NCBI GenBank assembly: GCA_902795195.1
Contig: CADBKF010000004.1
Location: forward strand, 1 to 59,479
DNA length: 59,479 nt
Reading direction: 5' to 3'
Source of the DNA: Oscillospiraceae bacterium
GTDB lineage: Bacteria; Bacillota; Clostridia; Oscillospirales; Oscillospiraceae
The translations under genes and the position numbers were made by a program. Position 1 is the first letter of the stretch, and each line of letters opens with the position of its first letter. Positions 1 to 8,579 of this stretch are shown piece after piece. The notes under the pieces are model-generated. The model was given only the letters and a program-made list of their open reading frames with translations. It had not been told where the DNA came from and did no database searches.

Positions 1-909
1 AACACCGCCATCTTCTTCGGCCTGTCCGGCACCGGCAAGACCACCCTGTCCACCGACCCCAAGCGCCTGCTGATCGGCGACGACGAGCACGGCTGGGACG
101 ACAACGGCGTGTTCAACTTCGAGGGCGGCTGCTATGCCAAGGTCATCAACCTCGACAAGGACTCCGAGCCCGACATCTACAACGCCATCAAGCGCAACGC
201 GCTGCTCGAGAACGTGACTGTGGACGAAAACGGCAAGATCGACTTTGCCGACAAGTCCGTCACCGAGAACACCCGCGTGAGCTACCCCATCGACCACATC
301 GAGAAGATCGTCAAGAACGTGCGGCCCATCTCCGCTGGCCCCGCTGCCAAGAACGTCATCTTCCTGTCCGCCGACGCCTTCGGCGTGCTGCCTCCCGTGT
401 CCATCCTGACCCCGGAGCAGACCAAGTACTACTTCCTCTCTGGCTTCACCGCAAAGCTGGCCGGCACCGAGCGCGGCATCACCGAGCCCACCCCCACCTT
501 CTCCGCCTGCTTCGGCCAGGCCTTCCTGGAGCTGCATCCCACCAAGTACGGCGAGGAGCTGGTCAAGCGCATGGAGCAGTCCGGCGCCAAGGCTTACCTG
601 GTCAACACCGGCTGGAACGGCACCGGCAAGCGCATCTCCATCAAGGACACCCGCGGCATCATCGATGGCATCCTGGACGGCTCCATCCTGAAGGCCCCCA
701 CCAAGAAGATCCCCTACTTCAACTTTGAGGTTCCCACCGAGCTGCCCGGCGTCGATCCCGCGATCCTCGATCCGAGAGACACCTACGCCGATCCCGCCAT
801 CTGGGAAGAGAAGGCCAAGGATCTGGCCGGCCGCTTCATCAAGAACTTCGTCAAGTACGAGTCCAACGAAGCCGGCAAGGCCCTGGTCGCCGCCGGCCCG
901 CAGCTGTGA
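1..909 (+). CDS. pckA: Phosphoenolpyruvate carboxykinase (ATP), 3' part
   Basis: The frame is open from base 1 and gives the last 302 residues of an ATP-dependent PEP carboxykinase, which interconverts oxaloacetate + ATP with PEP + CO2 + ADP in the cytoplasm. The fragment begins inside the nucleotide site: the kinase-1a P-loop [11 protein letters not shown] is at fragment residues 8-18 and the kinase-2 metal motif (GDDEHGW) near 26-32, followed by FEGGCYAK. Family length is about 530 residues, so roughly 230 N-terminal residues lie outside the window. The gene ends TGA and is followed by a strong hairpin terminator shared with the convergent sigma gene. In fermentative anaerobes this enzyme often runs in the carboxylating, ATP-forming direction; that is inference here. 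Confidence 0.96.
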   Translation, partial: NTAIFFGLSGTGKTTLSTDPKRLLIGDDEHGWDDNGVFNFEGGCYAKVINLDKDSEPDIYNAIKRNALLENVTVDENGKIDFADKSVTENTRVSYPIDHIEKIVKNVRPISAGPAAKNVIFLSADAFGVLPPVSILTPEQTKYYFLSGFTAKLAGTERGITEPTPTFSACFGQAFLELHPTKYGEELVKRMEQSGAKAYLVNTGWNGTGKRISIKDTRGIIDGILDGSILKAPTKKIPYFNFEVPTELPGVDPAILDPRDTYADPAIWEEKAKDLAGRFIKNFVKYESNEAGKALVAAGPQL

Positions 910-966
910 TTGAGTGGCCAGTGATTAGTGATCAGTATCCAGTCATTCGTTGATTGAAAACACAAA

Positions 967-1004
967 AACCTCCCACACCCTTGATTGGGTGTGGGAGGTT
1001 TTTT
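967..1004. terminator. Bidirectional terminator between pckA and the sigma-fusion gene
   Basis: A 14-bp perfect stem (967-980 with 987-1000) and a 6-nt loop are flanked by an A-run on the left and a T-run on the right, so it can stop transcripts from both convergent genes. The right T-run overlaps the stop codon of the minus-strand gene. Confidence 0.9.
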
Positions 1005-3399
1005 ATGGCAGATAGACCGGCACGCAGCGGATGTAGGCGCTGCCGCCGGCGCAGGAGCCGACGTAGCTGTAGACGACCGGGGTGCCGTCGCGGTCGAGCG
1101 TGAGCTGCATGTCGCCGAGCCGCGCCAGGACCACCGAATGGGCGGCCGCGCACATGCCGGCGGTTGCCAGCGGGTGGCGCTCCCAGCTTTTGAGATAGCA
1201 GCCGTGGAGGGCGTCCCGGGCGGCGGTTTGGAAGCGGGCCGGGTCGATCCCAAGCTGTTCCAGCAGCTCCGCGTCGCTGAGCCGGCGGGCCTCGGAGATG
1301 GAAAAATTCCAGATTGTCGGGTGGGTGTAGCCGCCGCCGGCGTAATCGTAGGTGACGATGCTAAGAATGTCGCCGTTTACAGCCCAGTCGAAGGCGCCGT
1401 GGTCCACAAAATAGTCGGCGACGAACAGCGCATCCATCGCCAGGACCTCGGCGGCCTCGGCCTGCACGGCGCGGTTGAATTCCTCGAAGGCCGCGCCCGG
1501 CAGCGTGATGTACGGAAACACCGCGTCGGGTTCCTCCGCCAGAATCTGCGCGCCGGTGTTCGCCATGGCGTATTCCGGCATTGCCTCGGCCAGCGGCACC
1601 ACGGCCTGCGGCGCGTCGGTGCCGGGGTTGGACAATAGCGGCATCTGATCCTGGTAGCCGTAGGGGGTTTCATAGCTCACAACGCGCCAGCGGATCTCGC
1701 TGGCGATCTCGCCGTTTTCCTGCGACAGGGCCGGCACATAGGGCGTGGCGAGCGTCGATTGGCTGCCCGCTTCGTCCAGAAAGACGGCGTGCCAGCCGGT
1801 CGGCGTGGGCAGGCCGCCGGTGTAGCGACTGCCGTCGGCGTCCAGATAGGCCAGGGTCCAGGTCTTTGCATCGTCCGCGCTCTCGTAATGGGAGAAGCCC
1901 AGCTCGTCGAGGGTGCAGGACCAGCGGCCCAGCGCGGTGAGGGCGGTCCCGCCCTGCAAAAGCTGATAGACGTTGAGCGCGCAGGGCGAGGTATAGCGGC
2001 CGTTTTCCCAAGTCAGGACGTAGCCGCCCTCGAAGTACTCCGCCGCGGCGTTGCTGCCGGTCTCATCGCTTCCCAGCAGCGTCACGGGCCGGCCGTCCCA
2101 CTGGGTGTAGAGGCCGACAAAGGGGCTGCTGTCGTATTCATCGTAGCCCGCGTAGTGCATCAGGCGCAGCTCCATTTCCTCCTGGCCGTCGCCGTCGAGG
2201 TCGGCAAAGCGGACGCCGAGGCTGCTTGGATCGTCTGCGTAGGCCGCCCAGCGGCTTTGCAGACGCCGGATGGCGTCCGCGTTCACCAGCGGGTAATTGG
2301 CCGGATCAAAGGCCGCGTCCAGGGCTGCGGCGCGATACTGGGTGAGGATCTCCTGATAGGCGGCCGGGGCCTCCTCCGCATAGGCTTCCGGGAAGCCAAT
2401 CTCCACCGGAAGCTCGGCGGCGGTTTCGGGCGGCGCGGTGGATTCTGCAGGCAGGTCAATGGGCAGCTTCGGCACATTGTCCTCGCTGAGGATCTGCTGC
2501 TCCAGATGGGGAATTGCATCGGTGGGATCGCTGGGGCGCACGTCTCCGCCGTGCGTCTGCCGCAGCAGGCCGGCCCCGGCGATGATCCCGGCGGCGCCGG
2601 CCAGGCAGGCCAGACCGAGGCCGAGGCTGCGCAGGATGGAGCTGTGCCGCGCCGCGGTCAGAACCCGCCGGCTGCCCTCCCCTGCCAGCGCCTGCAGGCC
2701 CCTTCGGGACAGTTCGCCCTCCAGGGTGCGCAGAGCCCCGGGGGCGGGCTGCGCCGCGCTGCCGTCCTGCAGGAGCATGCGGAAGAACAGGATGGGCGAC
2801 AGGCCATAGAGCCGGACCCCCTGCCGTTCCAGGGCTCGCACCTGCCGCTCGATCTTCTGCCGGCTGTAGCGCAGCTGGCTCTTGACCGTGTTCTGGGGCA
2901 GGTCCAGGCGCGCGGCGATCGTCTTGATCGGCAGGGCCTGGTCGTAGTACAAGCCCACCACGAGGCGCTGTGCGTCCGAGAGCGTGTCCAGGATTTCCGC
3001 CAGATACCGCCGGGATTCGTCCTGCTCCAGACGGTTTTCCGGCAGATCGGCGAGGCGGTCGTCCGGGATGTCCGTGAGCTGATCGGATTCCTCGTCCGAG
3101 AGCTCGGAGAACAGCGCGGGCTTTTTGCGGCGCAGATGATCCCGGGCGGTGTTGGCGGCGATGGTTCGCAGCCAGGGCAGCAGGCTGGCGTCGTTCGTCA
3201 GCCGGTCGAGGTGGGTGAAGGCCTTGAGATAGCTGTCCTGTACGATATCCAGGGCATCGGCCTCGTTTTTGACCAAAGTCCGCACCGTGCGCCAGAGCTC
3301 CGGATAGGTCGCCTCGTAGAGCTCCGCCAAGGCCTCGTGCTCCCCCGCCCTGGCCCGCCGCAGCAAGGCTTCGGTTTTTGTTTGTTTTGCATCGTTCAT
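1003..3399 (-). CDS. ECF-like sigma factor fused to a membrane helix and RsiV/DUF3298-like extracytoplasmic domain
   Basis: 798 residues. I start at the ATG at 3399, which has a GAGGGGAG site; the open frame continues upstream without another good start. Residues ~10-95 are sigma region 2 (ALDIVQDSYLKAF, then LRRKK after LLPWLRTIAANTARDH); ~130-190 are sigma region 4 with an HTH (IKTIAARLDLPQNTVKSQLR). A hydrophobic helix lies near 255-280 (LGLACLAGAAGIIAGAG). The remaining ~500 residues contain an ADLDGDGQEE stretch and end in a module resembling DUF3298/RsiV (a YDYAGGGYTHPT segment followed by NFSISEARRLSDAELL). RsiV is the anti-sigma factor and lysozyme receptor of SigV in Bacillus; here both parts seem to be one chain. 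The domain names are from motif reading; the membrane topology is inferred. Confidence 0.8.
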   Translation of the reverse strand: MNDAKQTKTEALLRRARAGEHEALAELYEATYPELWRTVRTLVKNEADALDIVQDSYLKAFTHLDRLTNDASLLPWLRTIAANTARDHLRRKKPALFSELSDEESDQLTDIPDDRLADLPENRLEQDESRRYLAEILDTLSDAQRLVVGLYYDQALPIKTIAARLDLPQNTVKSQLRYSRQKIERQVRALERQGVRLYGLSPILFFRMLLQDGSAAQPAPGALRTLEGELSRRGLQALAGEGSRRVLTAARHSSILRSLGLGLACLAGAAGIIAGAGLLRQTHGGDVRPSDPTDAIPHLEQQILSEDNVPKLPIDLPAESTAPPETAAELPVEIGFPEAYAEEAPAAYQEILTQYRAAALDAAFDPANYPLVNADAIRRLQSRWAAYADDPSSLGVRFADLDGDGQEEMELRLMHYAGYDEYDSSPFVGLYTQWDGRPVTLLGSDETGSNAAAEYFEGGYVLTWENGRYTSPCALNVYQLLQGGTALTALGRWSCTLDELGFSHYESADDAKTWTLAYLDADGSRYTGGLPTPTGWHAVFLDEAGSQSTLATPYVPALSQENGEIASEIRWRVVSYETPYGYQDQMPLLSNPGTDAPQAVVPLAEAMPEYAMANTGAQILAEEPDAVFPYITLPGAAFEEFNRAVQAEAAEVLAMDALFVADYFVDHGAFDWAVNGDILSIVTYDYAGGGYTHPTIWNFSISEARRLSDAELLEQLGIDPARFQTAARDALHGCYLKSWERHPLATAGMCAAAHSVVLARLGDMQLTLDRDGTPVVYSYVGSCAGGSAYIRCVPVYLP

Positions 3400-3540
3400 T
3401 GCGCTCTCCCCTCTTTGCTTGCAATTCTCGTTACACTTATATGACGAATCAGAAAGGGAAAAAGTTTTGTGAAACCTGGAATTTGTACTGATTATCGAGA
3501 ATTTACCGCCGGACAAGCAAGGCTTGTCCCTACACTCCTC

Positions 3541-3585
3541 ACTAAACACTAAGCACTAACCACTAACCACTGACCACTGATCACG
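3541..3585. repeat. Short degenerate CACTAAC/CACTGAC repeats
   Basis: Between the sigma-fusion gene and the rplQ terminator lie at least six imperfect 7-bp units of the type cactaac or cactgac. Read on the other strand they match the gtcagtg/gttagtg heptads seen elsewhere in the window (19.7, 20.2, 24.3 and 45.7 kb). No reading frame or other function is seen. Confidence 0.7.
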
Positions 3586-3592
3586 AACAAAA

Positions 3593-3624
3593 ACAGCACC
3601 GTCTTCATGACGGTGCTGTTTTTG
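3593..3624 (-). terminator. Terminator of the ribosomal superoperon
   Basis: An 11-bp perfect stem (3593-3603 with 3609-3619) has T-runs on both sides and lies 30-55 bp past the rplQ stop. It ends the S10-spc-alpha transcript and could also work on the opposite strand. Confidence 0.9.
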
Positions 3625-3648
3625 TATGCACGATAGCATCGAAGCCAA

Positions 3649-3990
3649 TTACACCAGCTCGATGACAGCCATCTCGGCGGCGTCGCCGCGGCGGGCGCCG
3701 GTCCGGGTCACTCTGGTATAGCCGCCGTTGCGATCGGCATAGGTCTTTGCCGTCTCGTCAAACAGCTTCTTGGCAACATCCTCCTTGGTCAGGTAGGACA
3801 GGGCTCTGCGGTAGTTTGCAAGGCCGCCCTTCTTGGCCAGGGTGATCATCTTCTCGGCCACGGGCTGCACTTCCTTCGCTCTGAAGAACGTGGTTTCCAG
3901 CTTGCCGTGCTCCAGAAGATCGGTGGTCAGCTGGCGCAGCATGGCGCGGCGCTGATCGCTGGTCTTGCCGAGCTTACGCGTTCCGAACAT
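3649..3990 (-). CDS. rplQ: 50S ribosomal protein L17
   Basis: 113 residues, normal for bacterial L17. The N-terminus (GTRKLGKTSDQRRAMLRQL) is diagnostic. L17 sits near the exit of the nascent-chain tunnel of the large subunit. It is the last gene of the superoperon, 70 bp after rpoA and directly before the transcription terminator, its usual place in Firmicutes. Confidence 0.98.
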   Translation of the reverse strand: MFGTRKLGKTSDQRRAMLRQLTTDLLEHGKLETTFFRAKEVQPVAEKMITLAKKGGLANYRRALSYLTKEDVAKKLFDETAKTYADRNGGYTRVTRTGARRGDAAEMAVIELV

Positions 3991-4060
3991 TCAGATTTCC
4001 TCCTTTACGGGATTTCTACAAGTAGAGGCGATATATATCGCCCGGGCAATCGCCCGTCAA

Positions 4061-5017
4061 TCAGTTGTTATTGGAATCCTCGCTGGCCAGGCTCAGGTCC
4101 ATCATGGCCAGCTTGTTCTGGACCTCCTCGAGCGACTTCCGGCCCATGTTGCGGACCTTCATCATATCCTCCTCCGTTCTGGCGATCAGATCGGCGACGG
4201 TGTTGATGTTGGCGCGCTTCAGGCAGTTGAAGCTGCGGACGGACAGATCCAGTTCCTCAATGGTGAGTTCAAGCATCTTGTTGTGCGTATCGCCCACGTG
4301 CTCGACCACGGTCGACTTGCTGGCGACGGCTTCGCTCAGATCGGTGAACAGGGCCAGGTGGTCCGTCAGGATCTTGGCGCCCAGAGACACGGCGTCTCTG
4401 GCGGAGATCGTGGAGTCGGTCCAGATTTCCAGCGTCAGCTTGTCATAGTCGGTCATGTTGCCCACACGGGTGTTTTCCACGGTGTAGTTGACCTTCTTGA
4501 CCGGGGTGTAGATGGAGTCCACGGGAATCACGCCGATGGGCATGCCGGGGGTCTTGTTCCGGTCGGCCGGGACGTAGCCGCGGCCGTGGCTCAGGGTGAT
4601 CTCCATGTTCAGCACAGCGTCCTCCCCGAGCGTGCAGATGTGCAGATCGGGGTTGAGGATCTCGACCTCGGCGTCGGCCTTGATGTCGCCCGCGGTAACT
4701 TCGCAGGCGCCGGCGGCGTCGATGTAGACGGTCTTGACCTCTTCGGTGTGCAGGCGGGCGATGATCCGCTTGATGTTCAGCACGATCTCGGTGACGTCTT
4801 CCTTGACGCCGGGGATCGTGGAGAACTCATGCATCACACCATTGATTTTAATCGAGGTGGCGGCGGTGCCGGGCAGGCTGGAAAGGAGAATCCTCCGCAG
4901 GCTGTTGCCCAGGGTTGTGCCGTAACCCCGTTCCAGCGGCTCTACGATATACTTGCCGTAGGAGCCATCCTCAGGAGAGTCGATACACTCAATGCGCGGC
5001 TTTTCGATTTCAACCAT
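4061..5017 (-). CDS. rpoA: DNA-directed RNA polymerase subunit alpha
   Basis: 318 residues. The N-terminal dimerisation domain carries [20 protein letters not shown] (about 32-51); a linker follows and the C-terminal domain (from about 245) has the helix-hairpin motif [12 protein letters not shown] and the [11 protein letters not shown] stretch that contact UP elements and activators. Placement between rpsD and rplQ is canonical, tying polymerase and ribosome synthesis to one transcript. Confidence 0.98.
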   Translation of the reverse strand: MVEIEKPRIECIDSPEDGSYGKYIVEPLERGYGTTLGNSLRRILLSSLPGTAATSIKINGVMHEFSTIPGVKEDVTEIVLNIKRIIARLHTEEVKTVYIDAAGACEVTAGDIKADAEVEILNPDLHICTLGEDAVLNMEITLSHGRGYVPADRNKTPGMPIGVIPVDSIYTPVKKVNYTVENTRVGNMTDYDKLTLEIWTDSTISARDAVSLGAKILTDHLALFTDLSEAVASKSTVVEHVGDTHNKMLELTIEELDLSVRSFNCLKRANINTVADLIARTEEDMMKVRNMGRKSLEEVQNKLAMMDLSLASEDSNNN

Positions 5018-5091
5018 TCAAAAATACCCTCCTATTAAAATTTTGATCAATGCCAGGAGCTTCGCAGCTGCAGTGCAGCCGCGACGTTGCA

Positions 5092-5688
5092 TTACTTCGA
5101 GTACAACTCGACGATGAGGTGTTCTGCGATCTCAAAGTCGATATCGTCTCTCGCGGGCAGTGCAACGACCTTGCCCTGCAGGGTATTCTTGTCGCGGTCG
5201 AGCCACTTGGGAGCGGCAACGAACGCATCGTCTTCCTTGAGCTTCTTGTAGAAGGCATTCTGAGCGCTCTTCTCGCAGACGGCGACGACGTCGCCGGCCT
5301 TGACCATGTAGGACGGGATGTTGACGCGCTTGCCGTTCACGGTGAAGTGGCCGTGGTTGACGAGCTGTCTGGCCTGGCGGCGGGTGTTGGCGAAGCCAAG
5401 ACGATAGACCACGTTGTCCAGACGGCGCTCGATCAGGCTCAGCAGCACCTCGCCGGTGTTGCCCTCAGCGCGGGCAGCCTTGTCATAGTAGGAGCGGAAC
5501 TGCTTCTCGAGGATGCCGTAGACGAACTTGACCTTCTGCTTCTCGGTCAGCTGGGTGGCGTACTCGGACTTCTTCGCTCTTCTCTGACCACCGGGGTTCT
5601 TGTGGGATTCCTTTGCGTAGCCCATGACAGCGGGAGAAACGCCGAGCGTTCTGCAGCGCTTGAGAACGGGCTGAGTATTCTTAGCCAT
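5092..5688 (-). CDS. rpsD: 30S ribosomal protein S4
   Basis: 198 residues with the S4 RNA-binding domain (RRLDNVVYRLGFANTRRQAR, then VNHGHFTVNGKRVNIPS). There is no N-terminal zinc-type Cys cluster, so this is the C-minus form. S4 nucleates 16S assembly and in many bacteria represses its own operon; no leader structure is obvious here because the gene lies inside the long operon. Confidence 0.98.
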   Translation of the reverse strand: MAKNTQPVLKRCRTLGVSPAVMGYAKESHKNPGGQRRAKKSEYATQLTEKQKVKFVYGILEKQFRSYYDKAARAEGNTGEVLLSLIERRLDNVVYRLGFANTRRQARQLVNHGHFTVNGKRVNIPSYMVKAGDVVAVCEKSAQNAFYKKLKEDDAFVAAPKWLDRDKNTLQGKVVALPARDDIDFEIAEHLIVELYSK

Positions 5689-5709
5689 TGTAAATATCCT
5701 CCTTCTTGA

Positions 5710-6111
5710 TCAGACGCGGCGTCTCTTGGGAGGACGGCAGCCATTGTGAGGAATGGGGGTGACGTCCTTGATGGAGACGACTTCCAGGCCTGCGGACTGG
5801 AGGGCGCGGATGGCGGCCTCACGTCCCTGGCCGGGGCCCTTGACATAGACTTCCACGGTCTTGAGACCGCAGCTGTCGATGGCTGCCTTGGCGGCAGTCT
5901 CAGCGCACATCTGTGCGGCGTACGGGGTGGACTTTCTGCTTCCGCGGAAGCCCAGACCGCCGGAGGAGGCCCAGGACAGCGCATTACCGTTCAGATCGGT
6001 AATGGTGACCATGGTGTTGTTGAAAGAGGAGCGGATATGAGCAGCACCCTTTTCAATATTCTTACGTTCGCGACGACGCTTGACGACTTTCTTCGCATTC
6101 GCTTTTGCCAT
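5710..6111 (-). CDS. rpsK: 30S ribosomal protein S11
   Basis: 133 residues. It shows the conserved [19 protein letters not shown] segment and the basic C-terminus ending [14 protein letters not shown]11 lies on the platform of the small subunit near the E site. It is spaced 16 bp from rpsM and about 21 bp from rpsD, within the alpha part of the operon. Confidence 0.98.
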   Translation of the reverse strand: MAKANAKKVVKRRRERKNIEKGAAHIRSSFNNTMVTITDLNGNALSWASSGGLGFRGSRKSTPYAAQMCAETAAKAAIDSCGLKTVEVYVKGPGQGREAAIRALQSAGLEVVSIKDVTPIPHNGCRPPKRRRV

Positions 6112-6127
6112 ATCTTAATTCCCCTCC

Positions 6128-6496
6128 TTACTTCTTCTTGTTCGCAATGGTCTTCTTGGGGCCCTTGCGGGTGCGGGCGTTGGTCTTGGTGCGCTGGCCG
6201 CGCACGGGCAGACCTCTTCTGTGGCGGACGCCACGGTAGCAGCCGATTTCGGTCAGCCGCTTGATGTTCATCGCGGTCTCACGGCGGAGATCGCCTTCGA
6301 TGGTATAGTTCTTATCGATCACGTCACGCAGGGCGGCCTCGTCAGCCTCGGTCAGATCCTTGACGCGGGTGTCAGGGTTGATGCCGGTGGCCTTGAGGAT
6401 GTCGCTTGCGCTCTTTCTGCCGATGCCGTAGATATAAGTCAAACCGATCTCGATTCTCTTTTCACGGGGCAGGTCAATACCAGCAATACGTGCCAT
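6128..6496 (-). CDS. rpsM: 30S ribosomal protein S13
   Basis: 122 residues starting [19 protein letters not shown], a highly conserved start. The C-terminal [19 protein letters not shown] contacts the tRNA in the P site. It lies between rpmJ and rpsK, as expected. Confidence 0.98.
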   Translation of the reverse strand: MARIAGIDLPREKRIEIGLTYIYGIGRKSASDILKATGINPDTRVKDLTEADEAALRDVIDKNYTIEGDLRRETAMNIKRLTEIGCYRGVRHRRGLPVRGQRTKTNARTRKGPKKTIANKKK

Positions 6497-6514
6497 TCGT
6501 TTTGAGTCCTCCTA

Positions 6515-6628
6515 TCAGCCTTGTCTCTGCTTGTGCTTGGGATTTTCGCAAATTACCATGACGCGGCCATGGCGCTTGATGACTTTGCACTTTTCGCACA
6601 TGGGCTTCACGGACGGTCTTACCTTCAT
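6515..6628 (-). CDS. rpmJ: 50S ribosomal protein L36
   Basis: A 37-residue protein starting [20 protein letters not shown] and ending [11 protein letters not shown]. It keeps the zinc ribbon ligands (Cys11, Cys14, Cys27, His32), so it is the zinc-containing form. A preceding GGAGGT lies in good position. It is too short for many gene finders but sits exactly in its usual slot between infA and rpsM. Confidence 0.97.
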   Translation of the reverse strand: MKVRPSVKPMCEKCKVIKRHGRVMVICENPKHKQRQG

Positions 6629-6657
6629 AATGTGTAACCTCCATTTGTGACAGTTGT

Positions 6658-6876
6658 CTACTTACTTCTCCATGTGATACGACCTAAGGTGAGGTCATAC
6701 GGTGACATCTGGACAGTCACCTTGTCACCGGGCAAGATCTTGATATAGTTCATTCTGAGCTTGCCGGAAATGTGTGCCAGAATGGTGTGTCCGCCGCCGA
6801 TATCGACGGAGAACGTTGCATTCGGCAGTGCATCGGTTACGATGCCCTCCAGTTCGATTACATCGTCTTTTGCCAA
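6658..6876 (-). CDS. infA: Translation initiation factor IF-1
   Basis: 72 residues forming a single S1/OB fold: [20 protein letters not shown] at the start and the conserved [18 protein letters not shown] near the end. IF-1 occupies the A site of the 30S subunit during initiation. It follows the KOW-domain gene by 2 bp, implying translational coupling. Confidence 0.98.
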   Translation of the reverse strand: MAKDDVIELEGIVTDALPNATFSVDIGGGHTILAHISGKLRMNYIKILPGDKVTVQMSPYDLTLGRITWRSK

Positions 6877-6878
6877 GA

Positions 6879-7172
6879 TTAATTAAAACCTCCTTGGTTT
6901 TGACACGGATGATCCCGGCGGAAGACCGCCAGGTCCCTACGTAATTCGCTGTTGAGAACCTTCTCTCCGCGGCGGAGCTTCTCCGCCACGTGGTTCTCTG
7001 TCCGAGCGACCATTTGAATGTGTTTGAGTTTCTTCCGTTTCGGATGCTCGATCGTCCGGCCTTTGCCGTCGGCGATCAGGACGTACACGCCTTCTGTTCC
7101 GATCACATAGAACAGTTTTCCCTGATCGCGTCCGCAAAGCGCCATGACAATGTCCGCCTTACACAATTCCAT
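6879..7172 (-). CDS. KOW-domain (L14e-like) RNA-binding protein
   Basis: 97 residues from the ATG at 7172, which overlaps the 3' end of map by 14 bp. The KOW motif is visible in [16 protein letters not shown] (residues ~10-25), followed by [17 protein letters not shown], as in the small KOW proteins found between map and infA in many Clostridia and Bacilli. The precise role is not established; a ribosome- or RNA-associated function is inferred from the fold and the constant neighbourhood. Confidence 0.88.
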   Translation of the reverse strand: MELCKADIVMALCGRDQGKLFYVIGTEGVYVLIADGKGRTIEHPKRKKLKHIQMVARTENHVAEKLRRGEKVLNSELRRDLAVFRRDHPCQNQGGFN

Positions 7173-7929
7173 CCGAAAGCCCCTCGGCGACGGTGAGGAT
7201 TTCCGGCTCGCCGTCAGTAATGAGCAATGTGTTTTCATAGTGCGCCGCAAGCTTGCCGTCCTGCGTCACGGTCGTCCAACCGTCGCGCAGCACGCGGCAG
7301 TCGTAGGTTCCCATGTTCACCATGGGCTCGACCGCGATGGTCATGTTCCGTACAAGCCTCGGCCCCTTGCCGGCTGCCCCGTAATTGGGGACCGGCGGTT
7401 CCTCGTGCAGGTGAGCGCCGACGCCGTGACCTACGAAGGCGCGCACAACGGAGAAGCCATGTTTCTCCACATAGGTTTGCACCGCATGGGAGATGTCAGA
7501 GACTCTGTTGCCCTGACGTGCGAATTTGATACCCTCGAAAAAGCTCTGTTTCGTGACATCGATGAGCTTTTGGGCCTCCGGGGAGATCTCCCCGCAGGCG
7601 AAGGTGGCCGCACAATCTCCGTGAAAACCTCCCCACTTGGCGCCAACGTCGATGGAGACGATGTCGCCCTCCTTGAGCACCCGCTTGCCCGGGATCCCGT
7701 GGATGATCGTCTCATTCACGGAGATGCACACGCTGGCGGGATAGCCGTTGTAGTGGAGGAAGGACGGGGTTGCCCCCTGAGAGATGATAAAGTCGTGAAC
7801 GGCTTTGTCGATCTCGCCGGTCGTGATGCCGGGCCTTACCATTTCCCCTGCCAGGGCACGGGCTGCCGCGGTAATTTTACAGGCCCGGCGCATCACTTCC
7901 AGCTCACGCTCGGTTTTAATTGAGATCAT
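7159..7929 (-). CDS. map: Methionine aminopeptidase, type I
   Basis: 256 residues. It removes the N-terminal Met from nascent proteins. Seen: the substrate His in IIHGIPG (His77), metal ligands in SIDVGA (Asp94) and GDCAATF (Asp105), GHGVGAHLHEEP with the third ligand, and two Glu ligands in VEPMV and TQDGKLAAHYENT. No N-terminal zinc or SH3-binding extension. It overlaps adk by 4 bp (ATGA). Confidence 0.97.
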   Translation of the reverse strand: MISIKTERELEVMRRACKITAAARALAGEMVRPGITTGEIDKAVHDFIISQGATPSFLHYNGYPASVCISVNETIIHGIPGKRVLKEGDIVSIDVGAKWGGFHGDCAATFACGEISPEAQKLIDVTKQSFFEGIKFARQGNRVSDISHAVQTYVEKHGFSVVRAFVGHGVGAHLHEEPPVPNYGAAGKGPRLVRNMTIAVEPMVNMGTYDCRVLRDGWTTVTQDGKLAAHYENTLLITDGEPEILTVAEGLSDGIV

Positions 7930-8564
7930 GCCTGCACTCCCAAAGCCGCCAGAATATCGCGATTGGCGTCTTCGATGGGCTGATTTCCCTCAACAAGCTT
8001 CAGCTTACCGAGTTTCTCATAAAAGCCCTTGAGCGCTTCGGTCTGCTCGTGGTAGACCGAGAGTCTTTGACGGACGGTTTCGGGCGCGTCGTCCTTGCGG
8101 ATGACCAGGCCCTCGCCGCACACGTCGCAGATGTCCGCCGTTTTCGGCGGGTTGGCGACGATGTGATAGCTCGCGCCGCACTTCGGGCAGACGCGGCGCC
8201 CGGTCATCCGGGCCTCGATCACGGCGTCGTCAACTTCGATGGAGACCACGGCATCCATGTGGATGCCCATGTTCTCGAGCGCCTCGGCCTGGCCGATGGT
8301 CCGCACGGCGCCGTCGAGGATGTAGCCGTTTTGGCAGTCCTCGCGGCTCAGCCGCTCCGCGACGATGCCGAGAATGACCTCGTCCGGAACGAGCTGGCCG
8401 GCGTCCATCAGGGCCTTTGCCTTCAGGCCGGTGGGCGTCTGATTTCTGATTGCTTCCCGCAGAATGTTGCCGGTGGAGATGGTGGGGATGCCGAGCTGAC
8501 GGCTCAGCAGCTCCGCCTGGGTCCCCTTGCCGGCGCCGGGTGCGCCCAAAAGAATCAGTTTCAT
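7926..8564 (-). CDS. adk: Adenylate kinase (zinc-type LID)
   Basis: 212 residues. It balances AMP + ATP with 2 ADP. The P-loop GAPGAGKGT is at 7-15; the LID carries a four-Cys zinc site (C126-x2-C129 and C146-x2-C149), as in Gram-positive enzymes. An oddity is the AMP-binding LDGFPRT motif, which reads LDGAVRT here (84-89): the catalytic Arg is kept but the Phe-Pro is lost. Gene order secY-adk-map is canonical. Confidence 0.96.
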   Translation of the reverse strand: MKLILLGAPGAGKGTQAELLSRQLGIPTISTGNILREAIRNQTPTGLKAKALMDAGQLVPDEVILGIVAERLSREDCQNGYILDGAVRTIGQAEALENMGIHMDAVVSIEVDDAVIEARMTGRRVCPKCGASYHIVANPPKTADICDVCGEGLVIRKDDAPETVRQRLSVYHEQTEALKGFYEKLGKLKLVEGNQPIEDANRDILAALGVQA

Positions 8565-8579
8565 TTGGATGTCCTCCGA

